Of a stretch of DNA of 25,484 nt, positions 5,829-14,914 are shown piece after piece; the first letter of the stretch is position 1, and each line of letters starts with the position of its first letter. The stretch is taken from positions 1 through 25,484 of the forward strand of contig JAEWCW010000076.1 in assembly GCA_023390415.1 (NCBI GenBank), read 5' to 3'. Source of the DNA: Pseudomonadota bacterium. Lineage in GTDB: Bacteria > Pseudomonadota > Alphaproteobacteria > Sphingomonadales > Sphingomonadaceae. The notes under the pieces were generated by a model. That model had not been told where the DNA came from, made no database searches, and saw only the letters and a list, made by a program, of their open reading frames with translations. Position numbers and translations under genes: made by a program.

Positions 5829-7627
5829 GCCCGCGCTACCTCCTCGCGGTCGCCGCCGGCGACCTGCCGGACTGGCCTCGACGCCTCGAGCGGCTCGGCC
5901 GGGCGACCGGGCTCCCGCTCGTCTTCTCGACCGCACGCCTCGGCGCCTTCGTCAGCGGCCACTGCCGCTGCATTCCGCTCGGGACAGAGGGCTGCGTCAT
6001 CGGGACGCTCTTCCACAGACATGGCCCGGCGTCCCCGCTGACCCGGTTGGAGGATGCCGATGCGACCGCCATCCTGCGATCGGGCGGCGACCGGCTGCTG
6101 CGACAGTTCTGGGGCGGCTATGTGGCCGCGCTCCCGGCGGACGGCGACGTCCGGATCCTGCGCGATCCCTCGGCCGGCCTTCCCTGCTATCACGCCGGGG
6201 AACAAGGTCTTTCACTGTTCGCATCGGACGCCGAGCTCCTCGCCGATTCAGGCCTCGCGCGCGGCGATGTCGACTGGACGGCGCTTGCGCGCCATTTCTT
6301 CAATCGCGGTGTGCCGACCGGTGAGACCGTCCTCGCGGGGGTCCGAGAGCTGATGGCGGGCTTCGCCCTCGGGGCCGCCGACGCCGGCGCCCAGCGCCCG
6401 GTCTGGTCGCCCTGGGACCATGTGGACGGGCGGCCCGAGGGGAGCGTGGAAGCCGGGCAGCGCCTGATGCGAGCGGTCAAGACAAGCGTGCAGGGTTGGT
6501 CGGCCGCACATGAGCGCCTGCTGCTCAGCGTCTCGGGCGGGCTGGATTCCTCGATCGTCGCTGCAGCACTCGCAGACCGTCCAGCCGAAACGACGTGCCT
6601 CACCCTGTACGGGGTCGATGCGAGCGGGGACGAGCGCACCTATGCCCGCGCGCTGTGCGCGCATCTCGGTCTGCGCCTGATCGAAAAGCCCTACAGGCTC
6701 GAGGACATCGACATCTCGGAGCCACTTGGTGCGCATCTGCCGAGACCGACCGATCGGACTCAGGCGCTCGCCTACGAGCGCGCCCATCTCGAGACGGCGC
6801 GCGAGATCGGCGCCTCGGCTTTCGTCACAGGCAATGGCGGCGACAGCGTCTTCGGTTACTCGCAGTCTGGAGCGGCCGCCGCGGACCGATATCTGGCCGA
6901 GGGACTTGGGCGGGGCGTGTTCCGGACGCTCCGGGACATATCCGTCCAGACTGGCTGCGGCCTCGCCGCGGCCGCCCGCGCCGCCTGGCGGATCGCTCGG
7001 GCGCCACCTGCCTATCGCTGCAAGCCCGATCCGCTCTTCCTCCATCCGAAGGTCCTTGCAGCGCTGGGCCCGCATCCGCCAGACCATGCCTGGCTGGATG
7101 CGCCGCCGGGTGCGCTTCCGGGCAAGGCGGCGCATATCGCCTCCATCCTCCGGCTGCAGCAATGCATGGAGCCGACCCGGGGCCGGCACCTGCCGGTCCT
7201 CAACCCGCTCATGGCGCAGCCGGTGGTCGAGGCGTGCCTTGCCGTTCCAACCTGGGAGTGGCGCGCCGGAGGCCAAGACCGGTCGCTCGCGCGCAACGCC
7301 TTCGCTGGCCAGCTTCCGCCGCTCGTCATCGGACGACGCGTCAAAGGCGGCCCCGACGGCTTTGCAGCGCAGATCCTCGACCATTTCCGAGCATCGATCA
7401 GGGAGAGGCTGCTCGGCGGCCGGCTTGCCGCGCACGGCCTCATCGACACGCACGCCGTCGCGCAGGCCTTGGACGATCCCGGCCCGGGCGACGGGAACCA
7501 CCGGGTCCGACTGCTCGAGTTCCTCGCTGCGGAGGCCTGGCTGGACAGCTGGGCGTCCCGGCGGAGACTATTCGCAGGACGAGGCGAAGGCCGGGTCAGG
7601 GGCGCGGCGGGGACGTCCCCGTCCTGA
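5825..7627 (+). CDS. lasso peptide isopeptide-bond-forming cyclase (C protein)
   Basis: A 600-residue asparagine-synthetase-B homologue that adenylates the core Asp/Glu side chain with ATP and closes the macrolactam to the N-terminal Gly around the tail. The ATP-pyrophosphatase P-loop SVSGGLDSS lies at residues 235-243, and a second conserved segment TGNGGDSVFGYS follows about 100 residues later. The N-terminal glutaminase-like domain has Ser, not Cys, at position 2 (MSPRYLL), so it cannot hydrolyse glutamine; this is expected for lasso cyclases. The start codon overlaps the B stop. The last 32 bp overlap the 3' end of the isopeptidase gene on the other strand. Confidence 0.93.
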   Translation: MSPRYLLAVAAGDLPDWPRRLERLGRATGLPLVFSTARLGAFVSGHCRCIPLGTEGCVIGTLFHRHGPASPLTRLEDADATAILRSGGDRLLRQFWGGYVAALPADGDVRILRDPSAGLPCYHAGEQGLSLFASDAELLADSGLARGDVDWTALARHFFNRGVPTGETVLAGVRELMAGFALGAADAGAQRPVWSPWDHVDGRPEGSVEAGQRLMRAVKTSVQGWSAAHERLLLSVSGGLDSSIVAAALADRPAETTCLTLYGVDASGDERTYARALCAHLGLRLIEKPYRLEDIDISEPLGAHLPRPTDRTQALAYERAHLETAREIGASAFVTGNGGDSVFGYSQSGAAAADRYLAEGLGRGVFRTLRDISVQTGCGLAAAARAAWRIARAPPAYRCKPDPLFLHPKVLAALGPHPPDHAWLDAPPGALPGKAAHIASILRLQQCMEPTRGRHLPVLNPLMAQPVVEACLAVPTWEWRAGGQDRSLARNAFAGQLPPLVIGRRVKGGPDGFAAQILDHFRASIRERLLGGRLAAHGLIDTHAVAQALDDPGPGDGNHRVRLLEFLAAEAWLDSWASRRRLFAGRGEGRVRGAAGTSPS

Positions 7628-9701
7628 GCACGTCCCAATGGGCGATCTCGGACTCGCGGCCAGGGGCCCGGATGCCACGCAGCCAATAGTCGAACCAGTC
7701 CAGCGCACGGCGATAGATGGCGAGGCGGTGGGCCGGCTGCCACTTCGCGTGATGCTCGCCGGGGAAGACGTACATGTCGATCGGTGCTCCAGCCTCACGA
7801 AGGCCGGCATAGGTCTCGAGCGCGGTCATATATTCGTCGTCGGAGAGCTGGAGCAGAATAGGCACTCTGACCCGCTGGGCGTTGACCGACAGCGAGATGT
7901 CGCGCCAGAAGGCGTGGTCGCGCTCAAGCGCCCCTGGATAGCCCGTCTCGCGCCATTCCCGCGCAGCCCCGGGACCCGCCCTTATCGCGAGCGTCGTGTC
8001 GAAGCAGCAGCTGCCCAGGGCGACGGCCGAGAAGAGCGAGCTGTGGAGGATGGCCCAGGCGGCAGTGCTCGCACCGTCGCTGAACCCGGTGATTGCGATC
8101 CGCCGCGGGTCGGGCACGCCGCGGTCGATCGCGAGCCGGACCCCCGCCTCGAGCGAGGACATCACGCTTCGGCGATCGGCGAAGCCCTCGAGGTTGAGGC
8201 GGTTGCCGTCGCTGAAATTGCGTGCGCCACGGGCCAGCGCGATCGCGATCGGCCGCTGGAAGCTGAGGACGGCATAGCCGCGGTTGGCGAAGGCCTGGAT
8301 GGGATACTCGTCTCCCGTGCCGCCGCGCAGGAAGCCGCGCGTCTGATATTGCACCACCACCATCGGGTAGCGTGTGCCGGGCGAATAGCCGACCGGGAGG
8401 ACGAGGTCGCCGACCGTCTCGAGTCCGAAGGCGTTCCGCCAGCGCAGCCGCTCGGCCCGTCCGAGCGCGAGCCCTGCGATCTCCGGATTGGGCTCGAACA
8501 GCAAGTGGCGTCGGCCGGTCGCGAGCACGAGACGCTCGAGGCGGCGGGGTTGGAGCGAGCCCTCGCGCAGGCAGACGAGGTCCTCGCCCTGGGGCACGCA
8601 GTCCGCGAGGACGTCCTCGGTCAGGTAGAGCCGCTCGACCGTGTCGGATTCCGGTCGCCATTCGTAGATCGCCGTCTCGGCCCGGGCCCAGCCTTCGCGC
8701 CGAAAGAAGCGCACGCCGCGCCCGTCCGGCGTCCACCAGGGCTCGGTGGCGCCCTCGCAGGCCGGGTGGCTGCAGACGATTTCCGCCGCCCCGGGGTGGC
8801 GGGCATGGAGGGCGCGTGCCTGCGCGCCGCCGGTGAGCGTCGTCGCCGAGATCCACAATCGAGCCGATCGCCCGTGCGCAGGCGCGCCGGCGGTCGCGAT
8901 CAGCTCCTCGCTGGACGAGATGGAGGCACTCTCGCCATCTGTTGCAGGGCGCGCCTGGCCGGTCGCCAAGTCCAGCACCTCGGCGGCCCGCGGGATCGGG
9001 CCTTGCGGAAACGGCCGGTCGCCGGAGACGGGCGAGAAGCGGTCGTCATAATGGAAGCCGCTGAGCCCCTCGCGCTCGATTTCGGCCTGGGCGTGCTGGA
9101 GCGCTGGCCGCGTCGCATAGACGATCGTGGTCCCGTCCCCGCCGATCCGGAAGTCCGCAACGTCCGTGGCGGCCCGGGTGAGGGGCCGGCTGCCGCTGCC
9201 GTCCGCTTCGGCCCGCCAGACCTGGTCGATCCCGCCCTCGCGCTTCAGGAAGGCGATCCAGCGGCCGTCCGGCGACCATCTGGGCGTTACGACCCGCGCA
9301 ATGCCGGTGGGATGATCCGCCCGACCCCTGATGTCGGCGGCGAGGAGAATGAGCTCGCCGCCTTGGTCGACGATCCGCGGCTCCGCGCCTGGGACGAGAT
9401 CGAGGACGACCATCGCGAGGCAGTGGCTGTTGCTCGCCGGGTCCGCGCGGCGCAGCTGGAAGGCCGCCCGGCGGCCGTCGGGCGAGAGCGTGAAGAAGGG
9501 CGCGGCATGGCCCTCGGAATCGGTCGGGCCGATGTCGCGCAGGCGGGCGAGATCCTCGGGCAAGAGTGGGCGGGCGCCGGCGATCACCGAAGGGGCAGGA
9601 ATGATCCCGTCGCAGGCTGACGGCAACGCTCGTGCTTCGGCCGCCTCGCCGGTGAGAGCGGTCGTGGTTGCGGCCAGGAGGCCGGCAAGGCGCCTCACCA
9701 T
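7596..9701 (-). CDS. lasso peptide isopeptidase (prolyl oligopeptidase family, AtxE-like)
   Basis: A 701-residue serine hydrolase. A signal peptide is likely (MVRRLAGLLAATTTALTGEA, cleavage after AEA), so it acts outside the cytoplasm. Residues ~65-420 form a beta-propeller with repeats such as LSPDGRRAAFQL and WSPDGRWIAFL; residues ~430-680 are an alpha/beta hydrolase with nucleophile S541 in GFSDG, Asp at 621 or 622 in LSDDEYM and His at 650 or 651 in GEHHAKW. The nucleophile-Asp-His spacing is close to that I recall for AtxE2, which opens the isopeptide ring of astexins. The ATG at 9701 overlaps the stop of the TonB receptor by 7 bp, so the two are coupled. A dipeptidyl-peptidase role is the alternative, but the context argues for lasso linearisation. 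Confidence 0.88.
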   Translation of the reverse strand: MVRRLAGLLAATTTALTGEAAEARALPSACDGIIPAPSVIAGARPLLPEDLARLRDIGPTDSEGHAAPFFTLSPDGRRAAFQLRRADPASNSHCLAMVVLDLVPGAEPRIVDQGGELILLAADIRGRADHPTGIARVVTPRWSPDGRWIAFLKREGGIDQVWRAEADGSGSRPLTRAATDVADFRIGGDGTTIVYATRPALQHAQAEIEREGLSGFHYDDRFSPVSGDRPFPQGPIPRAAEVLDLATGQARPATDGESASISSSEELIATAGAPAHGRSARLWISATTLTGGAQARALHARHPGAAEIVCSHPACEGATEPWWTPDGRGVRFFRREGWARAETAIYEWRPESDTVERLYLTEDVLADCVPQGEDLVCLREGSLQPRRLERLVLATGRRHLLFEPNPEIAGLALGRAERLRWRNAFGLETVGDLVLPVGYSPGTRYPMVVVQYQTRGFLRGGTGDEYPIQAFANRGYAVLSFQRPIAIALARGARNFSDGNRLNLEGFADRRSVMSSLEAGVRLAIDRGVPDPRRIAITGFSDGASTAAWAILHSSLFSAVALGSCCFDTTLAIRAGPGAAREWRETGYPGALERDHAFWRDISLSVNAQRVRVPILLQLSDDEYMTALETYAGLREAGAPIDMYVFPGEHHAKWQPAHRLAIYRRALDWFDYWLRGIRAPGRESEIAHWDVLRTGTSPPRP

Positions 9702-12298
9702 TGCTTGCGAACCGAGACGCCGAGGAAACGCCCAGCCACTGAATGATTGGTCGAATCGTAGGACGGCGCCTCGGGCTGGGAGTTGAGGATGACGTCCGGT
9801 TCCTCGTTGAGCAGGTTGAGCGCCGAGACCCGAAGCTCGAAGCCGCGCAGAGCCTCCGACCCGCTGCCGGCGACGAGGCTCGCGCTGAGGTCGAGCGTGA
9901 CGAAGGGGCCGATCGGTCCCGCCTGCGGGAAGCGGCTGTCGCGGTTGGGCCCGACATAGTTGAGCGATGCGGCCAGTCCGCCCTGCGGGGCCTGCCACGC
10001 GGCGACGAACCGTCCCCGCCAATGGGGCGGGTTGAAGATGGTCCCGGCGCGCTGGATCAGAGGCTGCGCCGGCGTCAGCTGGAGGTCGCTTCTGAGATAG
10101 CTTCCAGCGGCGGTCAGCATGAGCCGGCTGTCGGGCCCGAGCCGGAGGTCATATCCGGCGCTGAAATCGATTCCGCGCAGATGCTCGCGCGCGGTGTTCC
10201 GGATCGCGGTGTCGACGATCGCCCCGACATTGGCTGGGTCGAACGGCGCCCCGGTCTGGTTGCTGAGACCCTGCGGAAGTGTTGCGATCAGCGCGTTGAC
10301 CTGCGCGGCGGTGGGATTGAAGATGATCAGGTCGCGATAGACGGGATTGGGAAGCGCCGAGAGCACGCCGCTGATCGGCGAAGTGATCCGGTCCCGGTAA
10401 TCCACGTCGAAATAGCTCGCTTCGAGCCGCAGCCCGCGCGCGAAGCGGGGCGTGATCTCGAGCGAGGCCGACCATGTCGTCGCCCGCTCGGCGCGGAGGT
10501 CGGGATTGCCTCCGCCGAGCAGGAACACGGCCGCACCCGGGGCCAGCGGGGGATTGGGCTGCGGGACGAAGAAGCGGGCCGGAAGCAGCACGCCCTGCGG
10601 GATCTGGTGGACCTGGTTGAGGGTCGGGACCTTGAACGACCGTCCCCAGGAGGCGCGGAACGTCGCGTCCCGGATCGGCTGGTAGACGAGCCCGACCTTG
10701 GGCGTCGCCACCTCGTCGATCCCCTGATAGCGCTCGTAGCGCAAGGCGGCACTGATCCTCAGCCGTTCGACCAGGGGCACGCCCTGCTCCGGCGCGATCA
10801 GTGGAAGCGACAGTTCGCCGTAAGCGAAGCCGATGTTCCTCGCCTCCGTGAATTCCTGGAAGATGACGCTACTTCCGTTGATGAAGTCGGTGATGTTGAG
10901 GTCGAGGACGACCCGGCGGAACCCACCTCCCACGGCCAGGCGCGCGTCTCCGCCGGGCAAGGCGAACAGCGGCCCTTCGGCATTGGCTTCGACCCCGCTC
11001 AGGCGGTTCTCGTAGATGAGCCTCGAGAGGGACGCGACGCGATTGGACCAGCGGCTGGAGTCGAGCCGCGTCCGGCTGACTGCCCGGGTCGCGCTCGCCG
11101 ACACCTGCCAGTCGCTCGGGAGCTCCACCGTAAGGCTCGGCGCGACCGCGAATGCGCTGAGCTGCGGCCGGGTGGTCAGTCCGAAGGTGAAGACATCGGC
11201 ATTCGGAAGGAAGGGCGACTGCTTGCGCGAGCGTCGATGCGTGGCGAATCCGTCGATCGCGAAGGACGCAGGCCCCGTGCGCTGATGCGCCGACAGGACT
11301 CCGCTGGTCTGGCTGTTTCCAAGCGTCAGGGTGAGCGTCGGGTCGAGTCCGCCCGTATAGTCGCGCTGGTCGGCAAAGATCGGCGTCGTCCGGCCATGCT
11401 CCACGGCGATCATCAGGCCGCCGCCCTGCCAGCGTCCGCCGGCGAGTGCCGTATATTGCTGCTGCACGTTGCCGCCGTCGGTCGAGGCGCCGACCCGGGC
11501 GGTCGTCTCGACGCCCTCATGGTCCCGCCGAAGGATGATGTTGGCCACCCCGCCGACCGCGTCGGACCCGTGAAGCGCCGAGGCGCCGTCCGCGACCACC
11601 TCGATCCGCTCGACTGCCGCGAGCGGGATCGCGGCAATGTCGATCCCCTGGTTGAGCGCGTCATAGGCCATCCGATGACCGTTGATCAGGGTCAGGGTCG
11701 CATCGGGCCCAAGCCCGCGCAGGTTGAGCGTCGCCGAATTGTTGATGTTGTTCTGGCCGCCCTGGCTCCCCCCGCCGGCCACACCGGGATTCTGGCCGCC
11801 GGTGAAATTCTGTGGGAGCGCCCGGGTGAAGCCGGCCAGGTCGCTGATGCCGGTCTGCTCCAGCGCCCGCCGCGTGGTCACGATCACCGGCGCCGGCGCG
11901 TCGGCGCCCCGGATCCGGGTCCCGGTCACGGTGATGGTGGAGTCGGCGGCAGGCTGGGCGCCGGCGGCGGCTTGCGGCGCCGAACGGATCAGGAGCGCGC
12001 TGCCGCGAAGCTCCGCGCCGAGCCCGGTGCCGGTCAGCGAAGCGCGGACCGCTTCGTCGAACGTGAACCGTCCCCGCAAGGGCGGTGCGCGATGGCCTGC
12101 AACAGCCTCGGAGTCGAAGATCACCTCGCGGCCCGCCAGCCGGGCGACGGTGAGCAGCCGCTCGCCGAGCGGCTGCTCTGGCAGGTCATATTGGAGTCCC
12201 GCCTCCGCCTGGGCGGCGGCCGGCGTGGCCGTCTTTGCGATGAAGATGGCCGCGCCTGCCAGGCAGGCAGCGCGAAAGGCGCCTCTGGTGATCGTCAT
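9695..12298 (-). CDS. TonB-dependent receptor with signalling domain
   Basis: An 867-residue outer-membrane receptor. Residues 1-30 are a signal peptide ending AAAQA. Residues ~36-106 form an STN domain (LPEQPLGERLLTVARLAG, VIFDSEAV, FDEAVRASLTGTGL), the periplasmic piece that talks to a FecR-type regulator. STITVTGTRI is the likely TonB box; the plug (LNLRGLGPDATLTLINGHR, ALHGSDAVGGVANIIL) and a long beta-barrel follow, ending in aromatic W (SVRKQW). The gene sits between fecR and the isopeptidase, so its ligand is very probably the lasso peptide, intact or in complex. Translation of the isopeptidase is coupled to its stop codon. Confidence 0.92.
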   Translation of the reverse strand: MTITRGAFRAACLAGAAIFIAKTATPAAAQAEAGLQYDLPEQPLGERLLTVARLAGREVIFDSEAVAGHRAPPLRGRFTFDEAVRASLTGTGLGAELRGSALLIRSAPQAAAGAQPAADSTITVTGTRIRGADAPAPVIVTTRRALEQTGISDLAGFTRALPQNFTGGQNPGVAGGGSQGGQNNINNSATLNLRGLGPDATLTLINGHRMAYDALNQGIDIAAIPLAAVERIEVVADGASALHGSDAVGGVANIILRRDHEGVETTARVGASTDGGNVQQQYTALAGGRWQGGGLMIAVEHGRTTPIFADQRDYTGGLDPTLTLTLGNSQTSGVLSAHQRTGPASFAIDGFATHRRSRKQSPFLPNADVFTFGLTTRPQLSAFAVAPSLTVELPSDWQVSASATRAVSRTRLDSSRWSNRVASLSRLIYENRLSGVEANAEGPLFALPGGDARLAVGGGFRRVVLDLNITDFINGSSVIFQEFTEARNIGFAYGELSLPLIAPEQGVPLVERLRISAALRYERYQGIDEVATPKVGLVYQPIRDATFRASWGRSFKVPTLNQVHQIPQGVLLPARFFVPQPNPPLAPGAAVFLLGGGNPDLRAERATTWSASLEITPRFARGLRLEASYFDVDYRDRITSPISGVLSALPNPVYRDLIIFNPTAAQVNALIATLPQGLSNQTGAPFDPANVGAIVDTAIRNTAREHLRGIDFSAGYDLRLGPDSRLMLTAAGSYLRSDLQLTPAQPLIQRAGTIFNPPHWRGRFVAAWQAPQGGLAASLNYVGPNRDSRFPQAGPIGPFVTLDLSASLVAGSGSEALRGFELRVSALNLLNEEPDVILNSQPEAPSYDSTNHSVAGRFLGVSVRKQW

Positions 12299-12361
12299 GT
12301 TTCCCCTCCACGCCGGCCGTTTCGATGGCCGGTCTCAGAAGGGTTGACGCAGGGGCCGCGC

Positions 12362-12392
12362 GATTACGGGGTAGGTCGGCCGAAAAACTTTC
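12362..12392 (-). promoter_or_regulatory. candidate ECF promoter of the TonB receptor gene
   Basis: On the minus strand GAAAGTTTTTC (12392-12382) is followed after 13 bp by CGTAATC (12368-12362), resembling the GAAA / CGT-type elements used by FecI-like sigma factors. The ATG lies 63 bp further on, after a small CCGGCC/GGCCGG hairpin. The upstream box overlaps the fecR stop codon. Confidence 0.35.
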
Positions 12393-13431
12393 AGCGGCGC
12401 CGAAGCACGATTTCGTCGGGCCCAGCCTCGACCGAGAGGTCGAACAGCGCCGCCAGGCGCTCGGCAAGGACGAGCGTGTCGTCGGTTCGAAAGCGGCCCG
12501 ATACCCGCCGCGAGCCGATCCTGGGGTCGGCGAGCCGGATCGGGCGCGCCGATTCCCGATTGGCGGCCGCTACCAGAGCCGACACTTCGGCCCCCTGATG
12601 GTCCATCGCGCTTGGCGCGGCGGCCCGGCCACTGTGGGCGGCGGGCGCCCCGGTCGCCGCGGCAGGCTCGACTTGGGCGGCGACGTAGGAGAGCGTCTCG
12701 CCCGGACGGAGCCGCCTGGCGGCGTTCCCGGCCCCGCGCGCCTCTCGCGGGCGCGGAAGGATGACGTCCACGGCGCCGCTCACGAGACGGACCACGACTC
12801 GCCGGTCGGCGCCGAGACCGACTTCGAAGACCGTCCCCCGCGCGACGACCTGCCCGCCACCGATGTCGACGACGAAGGGACGCGGCTCGTGGAAGACCTC
12901 CACCCGCACGCGCCCGCGTCTGAGGGCGAGGCGCCGCTGCGACGAGTCCAGGCCAACGTCGATTGCCGTGTCGGCCTCCAGGCTGACGATCGAGCCGTCG
13001 GCGAGCCGGACCCTCTCCCGTTGCCGGGGCGCGGTCACGATCTGGTGCGAGGCGAGGGCCGGGCTGCCCGCACCGTGGGCCAGACGCTGTGCATGCGGCT
13101 CGGCCGCGAGGAGCCGGAGGGCGACCAGGCCGGCTGCGACGAGGACGAGCAGGGCCATGGCCGCTGCGCCGAGCCGGCGGCGTCGCCCTTCCGGTGCGGG
13201 TTCGTCGGCCCGGACCGCCGGCTGTGTCTCGCCGGGTCCGTCCTCCGCAAGGAATTTGCCCATCGAGAAGATTTCCGACGCGCGATTATAGGCTGCCCGG
13301 TGGAGCGCCCCGCGCCGGAGCCAGGCCTCGAAGGCACCCCGGCTCTCTTCCGCGTCGGGGCCGCGCATACGCGCGAACCAGGTCGCTGCTTCCTCGAGCA
13401 GCTGATCGCGTGGGGGCTCAGGCTCGCTCAT
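12391..13431 (-). CDS. FecR-type anti-sigma regulator
   Basis: A 346-residue inner-membrane signal relay. Residues ~8-58 are the N-terminal cytoplasmic domain (QLLEEAATWFARMRG, RGAFEAWLRRGALHRAAY) that binds the sigma factor. A single membrane span lies at ~87-109 after RRRR. The periplasmic FecR domain follows (RERVRLADGSIVSLEADTAI, VVARGTVFEVGL), and the C-terminus has an STN-like fold (VSGRFRTDDTLVLAERLAALF). I chose ATG 13431 (MSEPEPPRDQ); a longer frame has no better start. It overlaps the sigma-factor stop by 14 bp, so the pair is one transcript. It should receive the signal from the receptor STN domain. Confidence 0.9.
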   Translation of the reverse strand: MSEPEPPRDQLLEEAATWFARMRGPDAEESRGAFEAWLRRGALHRAAYNRASEIFSMGKFLAEDGPGETQPAVRADEPAPEGRRRRLGAAAMALLVLVAAGLVALRLLAAEPHAQRLAHGAGSPALASHQIVTAPRQRERVRLADGSIVSLEADTAIDVGLDSSQRRLALRRGRVRVEVFHEPRPFVVDIGGGQVVARGTVFEVGLGADRRVVVRLVSGAVDVILPRPREARGAGNAARRLRPGETLSYVAAQVEPAAATGAPAAHSGRAAAPSAMDHQGAEVSALVAAANRESARPIRLADPRIGSRRVSGRFRTDDTLVLAERLAALFDLSVEAGPDEIVLRRR

Positions 13432-13969
13432 CGCGCTCCAATCCTCTGCTGATCCGGACGATCGCCTCTGCGATATGCCACTCCACCGTGCGCACGCTGA
13501 TGTCGAGACGCGCAGCAATCTCCTTGTAGCTCTGACCTTCCACTCGGTGGAGGATGAAGACCTGGCGCATCCGCTCCGGCAGCGCTGCGACGGCCTCGCG
13601 ATATCGGTCGCGCATCTGTTCTACCTCGACGGCATCGACTTGGACGGGGGGCACGGCAAGTTCGCTGGCCTCTTCGATCGGGACGTGGGTCGAGCGCGTC
13701 GACAGCCGGCGCGAACGGTCGATGAGGAGATTTCGCACGATCCGGTTGAGGAACGCCTCCGGCCGGCCGAGCCGGTCGAGCGTAGCGGCGCCGAGCAGCC
13801 GGGCGAAGGCCTCATGGACGAGGTCGCTCGCTTCCTCGCGCGACCCGAGACGCGCGAGCAGCCGCCGCCTGAGCCTTGGGGCATGGTCGCGGTAGAGGAG
13901 GTCGACCCGCCGCTGCGCAGCCTCGGAGCGCGGTCGGTCGCCGCTCTGAGCGTCACCGTCTTTTGGCAT
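13418..13969 (-). CDS. FecI-type ECF RNA polymerase sigma factor
   Basis: A 183-residue ECF sigma factor. Region 2 covers residues ~20-85 (VDLLYRDHAPRLRRRL, SDLVHEAFARLL, RPEAFLNRIVRNLLIDRSRR) and region 4 residues ~125-178 (ALPERMRQVFILHRVEGQSYKEIA, landmark only in part, then a helix-turn-helix RTVEWHIAEA). With the FecR partner and the STN receptor downstream this is a three-part cell-surface signalling set. Its target is likely the receptor-isopeptidase transcript. No clear ribosome site precedes the ATG at 13969, so the start may differ. A half-palindrome GTCATGG lies a few bases upstream, similar to the operator before A1. Confidence 0.92.
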   Translation of the reverse strand: MPKDGDAQSGDRPRSEAAQRRVDLLYRDHAPRLRRRLLARLGSREEASDLVHEAFARLLGAATLDRLGRPEAFLNRIVRNLLIDRSRRLSTRSTHVPIEEASELAVPPVQVDAVEVEQMRDRYREAVAALPERMRQVFILHRVEGQSYKEIAARLDISVRTVEWHIAEAIVRISRGLERDERA

Positions 13970-14296
13970 CGGCCCATGACTCGGGCGGGGGCGCCGCCTC
14001 CGCGGGACGGCGGATCGTCGAGAGTCGCACGAGGACTGGAATCCCGTGCCGGACGTGCCTGAGCTGTGTCGCCCGGCCTCCCTGGGTCAGGCGCTCGTGA
14101 TGCCCGGCGGATCGGTCCGCAGCCCGCTGCCGGCGATCCGGGCTGCGATGCGATTGTGCGCGAGTTTGACCCGCGGTTCAACCTGCACCGCCCGACGCCG
14201 GATCGACGGCCGGTGCGCCCGCATGCGGCGACGCTTCTTCAAGGACGTTGGACAGGCGCGTGCCGCAGCGTTGATCGGTCCCGGCTTAGGGGCAAT
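13970..14296. other. intergenic region upstream of the sigma-factor gene
   Basis: Open frames cross this 327-bp stretch but none shows family features, a good ribosome site or a sensible start. It separates the minus-strand fecI transcript from the minus-strand gntR end and should hold the fecI promoter. I see no convincing box in it. Confidence 0.4.
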
Positions 14297-14893
14297 TCAG
14301 GGCAGGTCGTGCAGCGCACCGACGATTCGGTCGGCCAGCCGCTCGCGCGCCCGATGATAGCGCGCCAGGAGTCGCCGAAGGCGCGACCGGTCGCCGGTTT
14401 CCGCGGCGGACGCGATCTCATCGATCTCGATGCCGGCGTCGGCAAGGAGGCCGAGTTCCGCGCGCCGCGCCGGCCGTAGGCGCTCGCCCATGCGGGCGAC
14501 GGCGGCGACATGCTCGCCATTGAGCGAGGCGGCGGCGATCCACAAGAAGAGGCGCTCCGTCCGCTCGACCAGGTCGGCGTCGGGGCCCTCCAGCGCGTTG
14601 CGGTCGGCCAGGGACAGGCGCGCTGCCAGGTCGATCACCGCGCCGTGCCAACGGTAGAGGTTTCGAAGCCCTATCTCGGTGACGAGGGGCGTTCGGAATC
14701 CGTCGCCGCGCGGGGCTTCGACCAGGCCTTCGCCGACCAGTCGGTGCAGCGCGTCGCGCACCGGCGTGATGCTGGCGCAGAGGTCGGCGGCGAGCGCTGC
14801 AGGCTCGAGCTGCGCCCCGGCTCGGTGCTGGCCGCTTCCGAGCTGCGCCTTGAGCGCATGATAGATCCGGTCGAAGGTCGCGCCCGGGCTCAT
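14297..14893 (-). CDS. GntR-family transcriptional regulator
   Basis: A 198-residue DNA-binding protein. Residues ~4-68 form the GntR winged helix (IYHALKAQLGSGQ, LAADLCASITPVRDALHRLVGEGLVEAPRGDGF). Residues ~75-198 are all-helical, as in the FCD/VanR-like effector domain, with a sequence LYRWHGAVIDLAARLS at its start; the metal-binding His/Asp set of FCD proteins is not clear. It is the last gene of the luxR-luxI-phyH operon, 21 bp after phyH, and lies beside the lasso block, so it may respond to quorum sensing and repress or activate lasso genes. The palindrome GTCATGGCCATGAC before A1 and A2 is a candidate operator (inference). Confidence 0.85.
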   Translation of the reverse strand: MSPGATFDRIYHALKAQLGSGQHRAGAQLEPAALAADLCASITPVRDALHRLVGEGLVEAPRGDGFRTPLVTEIGLRNLYRWHGAVIDLAARLSLADRNALEGPDADLVERTERLFLWIAAASLNGEHVAAVARMGERLRPARRAELGLLADAGIEIDEIASAAETGDRSRLRRLLARYHRARERLADRIVGALHDLP

Positions 14894-14914
14894 TCGGAAG
14901 TCCCCCTCCGCCGG

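Noticed and set aside
6726..9620. 964-codon open frame on the plus strand
   Set aside because: It runs across the cyclase, antisense to the isopeptidase, and its translation is Arg/Pro/Ala-rich without domains: a GC-driven shadow.
9743..12598. 951-codon open frame opposite the TonB receptor
   Set aside because: Antisense shadow of the receptor, whose own translation has clear signal peptide, STN, plug and barrel motifs.
14066..14296. Plus-strand open frame before gntR end
   Set aside because: No start context or family feature; it continues antisense into gntR and reads as a shadow.
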